Below are positions 1 to 6,768 of a DNA stretch of 9,801 nt, piece by piece. Under the pieces are notes generated by a model. That model was not told the origin of the DNA. It was given only the letters and a program-made list of their open reading frames with translations, and made no database searches. This stretch comes from CAZXCQ01 sp964639275 (GTDB taxonomy: Bacteria; Desulfobacterota; DSM-4660; Desulfatiglandales; Desulfatiglandaceae): assembly GCA_964639275.1 (NCBI GenBank), contig CAZXCQ010000239.1, forward strand, positions 1-9,801, written 5' to 3'. Position 1 is the first letter of the stretch. Every line of letters begins with the position of its first letter. The translations under genes and the position numbers were made by a program.

Positions 1-31
1 GGGTAATGGTGCTTCAGGATCACCATTGCCC
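1..31. repeat. Inverted repeat / hairpin, 11-bp arms
   Basis: GGGTAATGGTG (1-11) pairs with CACCATTGCCC (21-31) around a 9-nt loop. Ten pairs are Watson-Crick and one is a T-G pair, which would be a wobble in RNA. No T-tract follows, so a classical intrinsic terminator is unlikely. It could be an operator, an mRNA structure, or part of a gene that ends just inside the window. Confidence 0.45.
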
Positions 32-78
32 TGGCAGGGGATTCCAGAGAGAAGTGCGACGATGAGCAGCAAGGTCTT

Positions 79-107
79 TTGACGGAAGAAAATGGCCGGG
101 TTATACG
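79..107 (+). promoter_or_regulatory. Candidate sigma70-type promoter for the operon starting at 164
   Basis: A -35-like TTGACG (79-84, 5 of 6 to TTGACA) is followed after exactly 17 bp by a -10-like TATACG (102-107, 4 of 6 to TATAAT). Transcription would start near 113-115 and leave a leader of about 50 nt carrying the strong ribosome binding site. The call rests on sequence match and position only. Confidence 0.45.
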
Positions 108-163
108 ATGGTGGGAGGAGAAAGGCGGGTTCTCATTTCGCCGGGTGATTGGAGGAAGGATAA

Positions 164-1429
164 ATGGGTGGTCGGGAAAACAAAAAGGCGGTACTGGTTA
201 TCGCCACCATGGATACCAAGAGCGCAGAGATCATCTACCTGAGGAATCGAATCCAGGAAAACGCCCTCGGCGTGGTTACCCTGGACACGGGGATTCTTGG
301 TGAGCCTAAGGGTATCAAACCGACCATCTCGGCATCCGAGACAGCCGAGGCCGGCGGAACCACCTTGGCGGAAGTCAGAAAAAAACCCAGCAGGGGTGAG
401 GCAGTGGATGAAATGCTCAAGGGGGCGAAGGTCATTGCAGAGCGGTTATTCCGCCAAGGCCGGATACACGGAGCCATCTCGCTTGGGGGGGCCGAGGGGA
501 GTGTAATGGCCGCCGCTGCCATGCAGGTGCTTCCCCCCGGCTTTCCAAAGGTCATCATCACCCCGCTGGCCAGTGGTGTCCGGTCTTTTGGACCTTTTGT
601 GGGTATTCGCGACATCATGGTGATGCATTCCCTTCTCGACATCGCAGGCATCAATGATATCAGCCGGTCCATATTTGACAATGCAGCTGCCGCCATCTCC
701 GGGATGGTCCGACAGTACCGGCCCATGGAAGTCCGGGGAGACAACCTCGTCCCCATCACCACACTGGGGACAACGGATAGGGCCATGAGATTTATCTTCC
801 AGAGGCTGGAGAAGGCTGGATACGCACCGATCATCTTTCATACCAGTGGCGTCGGTGGCCAGGTCATGGAGGATATGATTTCCCGGAGTTTTTTTTGTGG
901 CGTGGTGGATCTTTGCACCAACGAACTGACCGACAACCTGGTCGGAGGGTTTCATGATGCCGGTCCCCACCGGCTGGAGGCGGCGGGCAAAATGGGTATT
1001 CCGCAGGTCATTGTCCCGGGTTGCCAGGACTTCTTTGCCCAGGGGCCGCCCGACACGGTACCCGAGAAGTGGCGGGCGAGAAAGAAATATTACCATAACC
1101 CGGCCTTTACGCTTATCCGACCGAGCATTGAGGAGATGAAAGAGATCGGCCGGCGACTGGCCGGGAAGGTAAATGCCGCCAGGGGCCCGGTGGCAGTCGT
1201 TCTCCCCTTACGGGGGATGAGTATCGGCGGGCTGGAAGGTGGCAGTACATACGATCCAGAGGGGGATCAGGCCTTCTTTGAAACGCTCAAAGAGTCCTTG
1301 AGACCCGACATCCCTGTGATCGAAGAGGAAATGCATATCAATGAGGAGCCTTTTGCCAGCCGGGTCTTTGAGACATTCGAGGTGGTCATGGCAAAGGGGG
1401 CTTTAAAACCACCGAGGGAAAGGAGATAA
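164..1429 (+). CDS. Tm-1-like ATP-binding domain protein (UPF0261 family)
   Basis: This is a 421-residue protein, near full length for the UPF0261/Tm-1-like family. The N-terminal part opens with the family signature 'ATMDTKSAEI' and a following 'LDTGILGEP', typical of the Tm-1 ATP-binding domain. The middle carries 'SLGGAEGS' (about 106-113). The C-terminal half has 'PLRGMSIGG' and 'MHINEEPFA' (390-398), matching the family's PL-G-S and HIND--FA motifs. It is expected to be cytosolic; no signal peptide or membrane segment is seen. In plants a related domain binds ATP and blocks tobamovirus replication; the bacterial role is unknown. The ATG at 164 is chosen for its strong GGAGGAAGG site. The stop overlaps the next start (TAATG), so translation of this gene and the creatininase-family gene is probably coupled. 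Family is firm; function is open. Confidence 0.92.
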   Translation: MGGRENKKAVLVIATMDTKSAEIIYLRNRIQENALGVVTLDTGILGEPKGIKPTISASETAEAGGTTLAEVRKKPSRGEAVDEMLKGAKVIAERLFRQGRIHGAISLGGAEGSVMAAAAMQVLPPGFPKVIITPLASGVRSFGPFVGIRDIMVMHSLLDIAGINDISRSIFDNAAAAISGMVRQYRPMEVRGDNLVPITTLGTTDRAMRFIFQRLEKAGYAPIIFHTSGVGGQVMEDMISRSFFCGVVDLCTNELTDNLVGGFHDAGPHRLEAAGKMGIPQVIVPGCQDFFAQGPPDTVPEKWRARKKYYHNPAFTLIRPSIEEMKEIGRRLAGKVNAARGPVAVVLPLRGMSIGGLEGGSTYDPEGDQAFFETLKESLRPDIPVIEEEMHINEEPFASRVFETFEVVMAKGALKPPRERR

Positions 1430-2298
1430 TGACTATGGCCTTGAACTTCTCAACATGGAACATGGGACATCTGTGCTACCCGGATATCCAGGAATATCTA
1501 AAACACAAGGACATCGTGATGGTGCCCGTGGCCAGCCTGGAACAGCACTCCTATCACTGCCCGTTACTCACAGACAGCCTCCATTGTGAGGCGATCACCC
1601 GGATTGCGGCCGAGTATGCCCGGGTTTTGTACACCCCCCAGCTGTGGGTCGGGTACAGCCCCCATCACATGGGTCCGCCCAATCAGGGGCTTGGAACCTG
1701 CACGGTGCGGGCAGAAACCTGGCGAAACATGATGTATGATATCTGCCGGAGTTTGATTCACCACGGGTTTAACAAGATCATCATTGTTGTGGGTCATGCA
1801 TCCAATATGAAGATCATTGACCCGTTGATGCGCAGCCTCAAATACGATACCGGCGCCCTGATCGGGGTCTGCAAACCCTATGCCGAGAATTACCTCGGCA
1901 TTGTGGAAGATGTCCTGGAGGGGCCGGCCGAGGAGACCCCCGGGTGGCACGCCGGTGAGCTGGAGACGTCTCAGGTCATGTCGGTAAACGAGAAACTGGT
2001 CCGGATGGACCGGGCCATCAAGGGCGAGAGGACAAAGACCCCGCCGTTTCTACCGGAGGACTTCCTCAAAAAGGACGGGACCCCGAGTGTCGAATTCGAA
2101 GGCTATAATTACTTTGTCTTTCCCATGGAGCACCGGGAATTCTCCGATACCGGTCTGATCGGAAACCCGTTTCGCGCGAGCAAGGAAAAGGGCGATGAGG
2201 CCAACCGTCGTTTTGGAGAACACCTGGGCCGGGCCCTCAAAGCCCTTGAGAAGGTCAAGGTCGAGGTCAAAAACCGCGAGTGGACCCAGCGGGTTTAG
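1429..2298 (+). CDS. Creatininase family metal-dependent amidohydrolase
   Basis: This 289-residue cytosolic protein belongs to the creatininase superfamily, whose members use a binuclear metal centre to hydrolyse cyclic or linear amides (creatinine, FAPy compounds, mycofactocin precursor). The signature 'SLEQHSYHCPLLTD' gives ligand candidates E38, H40 and D49. H123 lies in 'VVGHASN', the position of the usual NGHGGN or NGHYEN motif, and E177 lies in 'WHAGELETS'. The residue matching Glu122 of true creatininase, as I recall it, is Ser125 here, so creatinine itself is an unlikely substrate. Its start overlaps the Tm-1-like stop by one base. A second ATG at 1435 is better spaced from the AAAGGAG at about 1419-1425 and may be the true start, giving 287 residues. 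It is somewhat longer than typical family members (about 240-260). Confidence 0.93.
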   Translation: MTMALNFSTWNMGHLCYPDIQEYLKHKDIVMVPVASLEQHSYHCPLLTDSLHCEAITRIAAEYARVLYTPQLWVGYSPHHMGPPNQGLGTCTVRAETWRNMMYDICRSLIHHGFNKIIIVVGHASNMKIIDPLMRSLKYDTGALIGVCKPYAENYLGIVEDVLEGPAEETPGWHAGELETSQVMSVNEKLVRMDRAIKGERTKTPPFLPEDFLKKDGTPSVEFEGYNYFVFPMEHREFSDTGLIGNPFRASKEKGDEANRRFGEHLGRALKALEKVKVEVKNREWTQRV

Positions 2299-2350
2299 GA
2301 CCCGGGAGGGGAACGGCTGGCCGGGTATCCGGAAAGGAAGGGAATCTCAG

Positions 2351-3790
2351 ATGTCAACAGACCTTCTCTTTGATGTGATTCTGAATGAAATCATTGACAT
2401 CGTCGGCAATGACGATGTCACAACTCATAAGGCAGAGCGGATGGCCTATGGGCTGGACGCCTATCTGGTTCCTCAGATGTGGTTGGACCGAAGCCTGAGG
2501 CCACCAGGACCCGACTGGATCGTCTTTCCCGAGTCTGCCGGGGAGATCTGCCGGCTTCTCAAACTGGCTGTACGTCATCGGATTTCGGTGGTCCCCTATG
2601 GGGGCGGAACCGGTTCCCAAGGCGGGACGGTGCCGCTGTATGGCGGGATGCTCATCGACCTCAAAAAGATGAACCGTATCATCCGGATCGATGAGGAATC
2701 TCTTACTGTTACGACCCAGCCGGGGGTAAACGGTCAACACCTTGAATGGCTCGTCAACAAACAGGGGCTTACACTGGCCCATTATCCCGCCTCGGAGTAT
2801 GGGGCGACCGTGGGCGGATATGTGGCTGCCCGGGGTTCGGGGACGCTTTCTACAAAATACGGAAAGGCAGAGGACATGGTGATTAGCATGGAGATCGCCC
2901 TGCCTTCGGGCGAACTGATCCGGACCCTTCCGGTCCCGAGCCACGCATGCGGCCCAGGGCTGCTGCAGCTCTTTGTCGGCTCCGAGGGGACCCTCGGGAT
3001 CATCACCGAAATCACCCTGCGGCTTGACCCCATCCCGGAACAGAGGCGCTGGCGCGCGTACCTCTTTGATGACATCCGAAAGGGGCTGGAGGCTGGGCGT
3101 CGCATCATGACCCGGCGTCTCAGACCGTGCACGATGCGTCTATATGACGAGAATTCCACCCAGCGGATCGTAAAACGCGTCCTTGGCCTGGAGGTGTCGG
3201 GGTCCTACATGGTCATCGGATCGGACGGAGACAAGGCATCTGTTGACCTGGAAATGAAATCGATCCACGAGATTTGCACGGATCTGGGCGGAGAGGACCT
3301 GGGCCCCGAACTCGGCGAACACTGGTGGAAGCACCGGTATGACTTCTATTTTCCGCCGCTCAACTTGATGTTGCCAAAGATGTTTGGAACCGTCGAGACC
3401 ACCGCCACCTATGATCGGATCTACGATATCTATATGGCAAAGAAGCGCGCCATTGAGGAGGGTTTCAGAGACTGGGGCGCCTCCTACATCGGGCATTTCT
3501 CCCACTGGTTTCCGTGGGGCGTGATGGTCTATGATCGGTTTATCATTGACAAACCGCCGCAGGATCCCCATGAAGCGCTTCAGCTTCACACACAGATCTG
3601 GGGCAAGGCGGCGCGCACCTCCATTGAGTATGGCGGCATCCTCAATGATCACCATGGAATTGGATTTAAACTCGGGTGGTTAATGCCCGAACAATACGGC
3701 AATGCCTGGCCAGTGCTCCAGGGGATCAAGGATCTCCTGGACCCACAGGGTATCATGAATCCGGGGAAGCTGGGATTTATCCGGAGATAA
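2351..3790 (+). CDS. FAD-binding oxidoreductase, GlcD/AGPS-type (FAD_binding_4 + FAD-oxidase C)
   Basis: A 479-residue flavoprotein of the VAO/PCMH fold. The N-terminal FAD-binding domain has the loop 'PYGGGTGSQGG' (82-92), then 'TVGGYVAARGSGT' and 'GSEGTLGIITEI' (210-221), all classic for this family. The C-terminal domain ends with 'NDHHGIG' (432-438) and 'NPGKLGF'. The TVGG-RGSG stretch and the His pair at 434-435 recall alkylglycerone-phosphate synthase. The HGDGN metal motif of bacterial D-lactate and glycolate dehydrogenases is replaced by 'GHFSHWFPWG'. Likely role: oxidation of a 2-hydroxyacid-like substrate, passing electrons to an Fe-S partner, probably the protein at 4117-5250. The ATG at 2351 follows AGGAAGGG with good spacing. 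The frame stays open back to 2195, but that would overlap the creatininase gene and lose this site. Substrate unknown. Confidence 0.92.
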   Translation: MSTDLLFDVILNEIIDIVGNDDVTTHKAERMAYGLDAYLVPQMWLDRSLRPPGPDWIVFPESAGEICRLLKLAVRHRISVVPYGGGTGSQGGTVPLYGGMLIDLKKMNRIIRIDEESLTVTTQPGVNGQHLEWLVNKQGLTLAHYPASEYGATVGGYVAARGSGTLSTKYGKAEDMVISMEIALPSGELIRTLPVPSHACGPGLLQLFVGSEGTLGIITEITLRLDPIPEQRRWRAYLFDDIRKGLEAGRRIMTRRLRPCTMRLYDENSTQRIVKRVLGLEVSGSYMVIGSDGDKASVDLEMKSIHEICTDLGGEDLGPELGEHWWKHRYDFYFPPLNLMLPKMFGTVETTATYDRIYDIYMAKKRAIEEGFRDWGASYIGHFSHWFPWGVMVYDRFIIDKPPQDPHEALQLHTQIWGKAARTSIEYGGILNDHHGIGFKLGWLMPEQYGNAWPVLQGIKDLLDPQGIMNPGKLGFIRR

Positions 3791-3843
3791 CATCTGTAAC
3801 ATTTTGGCACTTTGAACCCCATTGCCCTGTCTAAGTTACAATC

Positions 3844-4026
3844 TTGATGAATTCGTAAAAAGTCGTCACCCCGTTGAAGCTTGTGCCGGACTCGATCCGG
3901 TAAACGGGGTCCAGGGAACCTGTAAATACCTAAAAGAACTGGATTCCGGCTGGAGTTTATCCCGTATTTGATACGGGGCCGGAATGACGGAAAAGTGGCA
4001 TTGATGGGTTTTTACGAAACCATCAA
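3844..4026. repeat. 183-bp MITE/REP-like element with 18-bp terminal inverted repeats
   Basis: The ends are TTGATGAATTCGTAAAAA (3844-3861) and TTTTTACGAAACCATCAA (4009-4026), inverted copies matching at 16 of 18 positions. The left half nests two stems: ACCCCGTT/AACGGGGT (3868-3875 with 3903-3910), enclosing CCGGA/TCCGG (3886-3890 with 3896-3900). The right half nests ATTCCGGC/GCCGGAAT (3943-3950 with 3978-3985), enclosing CCCGTAT/ATACGGG (3961-3967 with 3971-3977). AATCTTGA occurs at both borders (3840-3847 and 4025-4032) and could be a target duplication, although it overlaps the repeat ends. There is no transposase. The form suits a non-autonomous mobile element or a dispersed repeat; only one copy lies in this window. 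Confidence 0.75.
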
Positions 4027-4034
4027 TCTTGAAG

Positions 4035-4057
4035 AAAACTAAATTGATAGTTTTTTT
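4035..4057 (+). terminator. Weak terminator-like hairpin
   Basis: AAAACTA (4035-4041) pairs with TAGTTTT (4048-4054) around the 6-nt loop AATTGA, and three more Ts follow. The stem is AT-rich and weak, so this may be only a partial terminator or chance. It lies just outside the repeat element and upstream of the Fe-S gene. Confidence 0.25.
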
Positions 4058-4116
4058 CTGTTTCATCGAGGCGCAAATCGATAATCGTAAATCCTATTGG
4101 GGGAGAAAGATAAGAG

Positions 4117-5250
4117 ATGTTTTTGAATGAGAAGGAAAGGGCTGAAACGGTTTGGGCCTGTCGGTACTGTCCCATGTGTCATGTGGCGGATCGCGTGGCA
4201 CGGTTGGTCTGCAGAGAATCGTACACCCCCCGGGGTCGTGGGGCGATCCTGTCAGCCATCGATCAAGGCCTCCTGGACTGGGACGAGACCGTCGCGGCGA
4301 TCATGTATACCACCCTGAATGACGGGTTGCTTCAACAATGGTGTGTGGGAAATTATGACCACGAAGAGCTGGTCCTGGATGCGCGAGCAAAGATCTATGA
4401 GCGTGGATTGGCGCCAGAGACGGCCGTCAAATTTATCGAAAGGTTACGTTCAGAAAAAAACGCGGGTTCTCGTCCCGAAGAGATCCTTTCAAGGCAGGGG
4501 GTAAACACAGAGCCGGATGCGGAGGTGTTGCTTTTTGGCGGATGTGGCACCCGGGGTCCTGAAAGCAGCGCCCTGGTAGAGATAGGCAAGATATTCAATC
4601 TCGTGGGGGAGGGATTCAAGGTCCTGGCAGAAGAACCCTGTTGTGGATGGCCCCTTTACCAGCTGGGTGATCTTGAGGGGGCAAAGGAGTTCTCTGTGGT
4701 TGTCGCGGGCAGGATCAGGGCCTCGGGGGCATCGACGGTCGTTGTCCTGGATGCGGATTGCTATCGGATGTTGCTGACCCGGAACGGACGTTTTGGTGGC
4801 GATCTAAAAGGCATCAAGGTTATCTCTGCCATAAGCCTGCTGGCAGAGTGGATCACGTCGGGCCGGATCAAGGTCGAAAACAAGATATGTGCCCCCGTGA
4901 CCTTTCATGACCCGTGTGCGCTGGCCCGTTATTGCGAAGACGCGGATTCCCCCAGAAAGATCCTCGCCGCCATCCTGGATGAGGATCTCAAAGAGATGGA
5001 TAGCACCAAAAAACTGGCCAATTGTTGCGGTGCCGGCGGGATGCTGGCAGTGAATCGGCCGGACCTTGCCCGTGCGGTCGCCCTTCTAAGACTTGAGGAG
5101 GCGCGGGCCACAGGCGCATCCATCCTGGCAACCGGATGCCCCCGTTGCACAAACACGTTGACTCAATCGATAAATCAGAAAGGGCAAAACGGGCTCCAAA
5201 TTGTAAACCTGGTAAGACTCGTGGCCCTGGCTGCCGGGCTCCTGGAATAG
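4117..5250 (+). CDS. (Fe-S)-binding CCG-domain oxidoreductase subunit (GlcF/HdrD-like)
   Basis: This 377-residue soluble protein has an N-terminal ferredoxin-like motif with C15, C18, C21 and C32 (CxxCxxC, then a long gap to the fourth Cys), followed by 'TPRGR'. Two CCG domains follow. The first has C143 and 'PCCGWPLY' (C175, C176); the second has 'HDPCA' (C267), 'NCCGAGG' (C303, C304) and 'GCPRC' (C341, C344). Proteins of this layout (GlcF, GlpC, LldE, HdrB/D) pass electrons from a flavoprotein dehydrogenase to quinone or another acceptor. The expected partner is the FAD protein encoded just upstream. Where GlcF normally has a second four-Cys cluster, only C76 remains ('QQWCVGNYDHEEL'), so one N-terminal [4Fe-4S] cluster is predicted. 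The GGGGGAG upstream of 4117 supports the start. Family is firm; the pairing is inferred. Confidence 0.93.
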   Translation: MFLNEKERAETVWACRYCPMCHVADRVARLVCRESYTPRGRGAILSAIDQGLLDWDETVAAIMYTTLNDGLLQQWCVGNYDHEELVLDARAKIYERGLAPETAVKFIERLRSEKNAGSRPEEILSRQGVNTEPDAEVLLFGGCGTRGPESSALVEIGKIFNLVGEGFKVLAEEPCCGWPLYQLGDLEGAKEFSVVVAGRIRASGASTVVVLDADCYRMLLTRNGRFGGDLKGIKVISAISLLAEWITSGRIKVENKICAPVTFHDPCALARYCEDADSPRKILAAILDEDLKEMDSTKKLANCCGAGGMLAVNRPDLARAVALLRLEEARATGASILATGCPRCTNTLTQSINQKGQNGLQIVNLVRLVALAAGLLE

Positions 5251-5275
5251 ACCGCTCCGGGCCTTCTGGCGGTCT
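5249..5275. terminator. Candidate bidirectional stem-loop terminator between convergent genes
   Basis: AGACCGC (5249-5255) pairs perfectly with GCGGTCT (5269-5275) around a 13-nt GC-rich loop. The alternative pairing GCC/GGC (5261-5263 with 5268-5270) inside AGACC/GGTCT is also possible. It fills nearly the whole 26-bp spacer and includes the last two bases of the Fe-S gene's stop codon. The T-run on either strand is poor, so efficiency is uncertain, but the position between two converging genes suits a shared terminator. Confidence 0.5.
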
Positions 5276-5276
5276 T

Positions 5277-6731
5277 CTATTGCATATTCAAAATGCGCTT
5301 GGCCTTTTTGATCTTTTCCTCCAGGTTTCCCTGGCGACCAATCATGATCCGTTGGGCCGCCGGTGGCCCGGCCCCGTGCATCGACTCGATCAGGTAGGCC
5401 ACGGACCCGGCCCCGGCAACAAGGTTTTCGATCAGACGCAGGACCTTCATCCTGTCCACCACATCCACCCCCCCGGCCGCGCTAAGGTATTTCCGGATAT
5501 AGGGGCCTGTGGTTGGATCTTCCAGGTCTCCCGCAGAGGGCATGGTGCCCAAAAGCCCGCCGGCGATGTCCGTGGCCAGCCGTGCCAGTTCATATGGAAA
5601 ACGGGTCACGTTTAGCTTGCACACATTGGCCAAAAGCATGTCGATCTCATAATTGCCCGCCAGGGTCCGGTGTCCCCTGGCCGAACAGGCGATACCGCAT
5701 GCAAACATGGTCTCATTGAGGTGGATCATCTCCACGATCTTGTCCTTGATGTGGGAGGCATTTTCAACGCCGTTCATCCGGGCGATAAGGGCTGTTGCGC
5801 CGATGAGGACGTCACCGACCCCCACCTTGCACCCCCCATAGCTCTGGCGATGATAGGCGGCAAAGCGCTCCACGAGTCTTCCGGAGAAGTTCACTTCTCC
5901 ATCCATAAAGATCCGTTCCTCAGGGACAAAGACATTGTCAAAGACGGTCATCACCTCCTGGCCGCCAAAGGAGGGATTGCCTACATCCATCCGGGTTTTC
6001 TCCAGCTTGCGGGTATCGCTTGTCTGCCGGCCATAGATATATCGAATCCCCGTCGTATTTGTTGGGACGGCAAAACAGATGGCCCAGTCCTCTTCCCCTG
6101 GCCTCATGGTCATGGTCGGCATCACGATAATCTCGTGGGAGTTTAACATCCCGGTCTGGTGAAATTTGGCCCCCCGCACCACAACGCCATCCGATTTTCT
6201 CTCTACCACCCGGAGGAAGAGATCGGGATCAACCTGGTCTTTGGGCCGTTTCCCCCTGTCCCCCTTCGGGTCGGTCATGGCCCCATCCACGACCAGGTCC
6301 TCCAGTTGCACCCTCCGCCAGTAGTCCTTAAAACGCTGGTGATAGGGGGTACCGTGCTCCTGGTCGCATTCATGGGTAACGCTAAAGACGGCATTGGCTG
6401 CGTCCAGCCCCACGCAACGCTGAAAACAGCAGCCTGTGGCATTTCCACAGTGCCGTTGCATGACCACCTTGTCCATCAGGTCCTGGGTGCTCTGGTGAAG
6501 ATGAGAAAAGCGGTTGATCTCTTCCCCGGAGAGCGAGGAGCTAACCCGGAAAAGCCTTTTGGTCTCATCATCATCCGAATGGGCACAATCAAATGTGACC
6601 GCCACCGCGGTGATGGATGGGTCGATCAACGGATGGTCCGGGAGATCTCCTCTTTTCTCCCCCATCACATGGGCCTCAAGCCCCAAAGATCGGATGGAAT
6701 CGATATATTCGCGTCCTGTCTTGAGTGTCAT
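5277..6731 (-). CDS. abfD: 4-hydroxybutyryl-CoA dehydratase / vinylacetyl-CoA isomerase-like protein (HpaB superfamily)
   Basis: This 484-residue protein matches AbfD, the FAD and [4Fe-4S] enzyme that dehydrates 4-hydroxybutyryl-CoA to crotonyl-CoA by a ketyl-radical route. All four known cluster ligands of the Clostridium enzyme (Cys99, Cys103, His292, Cys299) have counterparts: C102 and C106 in 'CFQRC', and H294 and C301 in 'HRQSYGGCK'. Q104, T193, Y298, K302 and E449 ('ESMHGAG') match other active-site residues. Long blocks such as 'DGAMTDPKGDR', 'YGRQSxDTRK' and 'YHRQSYGGCKVGVGDV' are as in AbfD. Plain flavin hydroxylases of the HpaB family lack these Cys ligands, so an aromatic hydroxylase label would mislead. 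AAAGGAG precedes the ATG at 6731, and the acyl-CoA dehydrogenase gene lies 37 bp upstream, indicating one operon. The exact CoA substrate could differ from 4-hydroxybutyryl-CoA. Confidence 0.9.
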   Translation of the reverse strand: MTLKTGREYIDSIRSLGLEAHVMGEKRGDLPDHPLIDPSITAVAVTFDCAHSDDDETKRLFRVSSSLSGEEINRFSHLHQSTQDLMDKVVMQRHCGNATGCCFQRCVGLDAANAVFSVTHECDQEHGTPYHQRFKDYWRRVQLEDLVVDGAMTDPKGDRGKRPKDQVDPDLFLRVVERKSDGVVVRGAKFHQTGMLNSHEIIVMPTMTMRPGEEDWAICFAVPTNTTGIRYIYGRQTSDTRKLEKTRMDVGNPSFGGQEVMTVFDNVFVPEERIFMDGEVNFSGRLVERFAAYHRQSYGGCKVGVGDVLIGATALIARMNGVENASHIKDKIVEMIHLNETMFACGIACSARGHRTLAGNYEIDMLLANVCKLNVTRFPYELARLATDIAGGLLGTMPSAGDLEDPTTGPYIRKYLSAAGGVDVVDRMKVLRLIENLVAGAGSVAYLIESMHGAGPPAAQRIMIGRQGNLEEKIKKAKRILNMQ

Positions 6732-6768
6732 ATAGACTCTCCTTTGCGGATATGGCTGGATGGTCGGA

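Larger units (their letters stand above)
1..163. other. Leader region upstream of the first operon; no complete gene
   Basis: No complete gene can be supported here. Two forward frames open at the window edge and close at 63-65 (TGA) and 80-82 (TGA), so the 3' tail of an upstream gene is possible but not recognisable. The region holds a hairpin at 1-31, a promoter-like pair at 79-107 and the ribosome binding site GGAGGAAGG just before the ATG at 164. Confidence 0.5.
3791..4116. other. Intergenic region with structured repeat; no gene
   Basis: This 326-bp gap separates the FAD gene from its likely Fe-S partner. Most of it (3844-4026) is the inverted-repeat element described separately. It is followed by an AT-rich hairpin, AAAACTA (4035-4041) with TAGTTTT (4048-4054), running into further Ts. 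That could end transcription weakly. A lone -10-like GATAAT (4080-4085) lies 31 bp before the next ATG but lacks a convincing -35. A reverse-strand reading frame at 3866-4066 is not considered a gene. Confidence 0.7.

Noticed and set aside
79..303. Forward 74-codon frame overlapping the start of the Tm-1-like gene
   Set aside because: It overlaps the promoter and the true gene in another frame and has no domain or ribosome binding site.
235..1096. Two long reverse frames (235-834 and 446-1096) opposite the Tm-1-like gene
   Set aside because: Antisense shadows in GC-rich coding DNA; the forward frame carries all family motifs.
2195..2350. N-terminal extension of the FAD oxidase back to an ATG at 2195
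   Set aside because: It would overlap about 100 bp of the creatininase gene, adds a low-complexity Arg/Ser-rich stretch unlike the family, and the ATG at 2351 has a good ribosome binding site.
3866..4066. Reverse-strand 66-codon reading frame in the FAD/Fe-S gap
   Set aside because: It is a translation of the inverted-repeat element, has no ribosome binding site of note and looks like the spurious frames that such repeats produce.
5277..6731. Annotation as 4-hydroxyphenylacetate 3-monooxygenase
   Set aside because: The superfamily is right, but the conserved Cys/His cluster ligands and AbfD-specific blocks favour a CoA-ester dehydratase.
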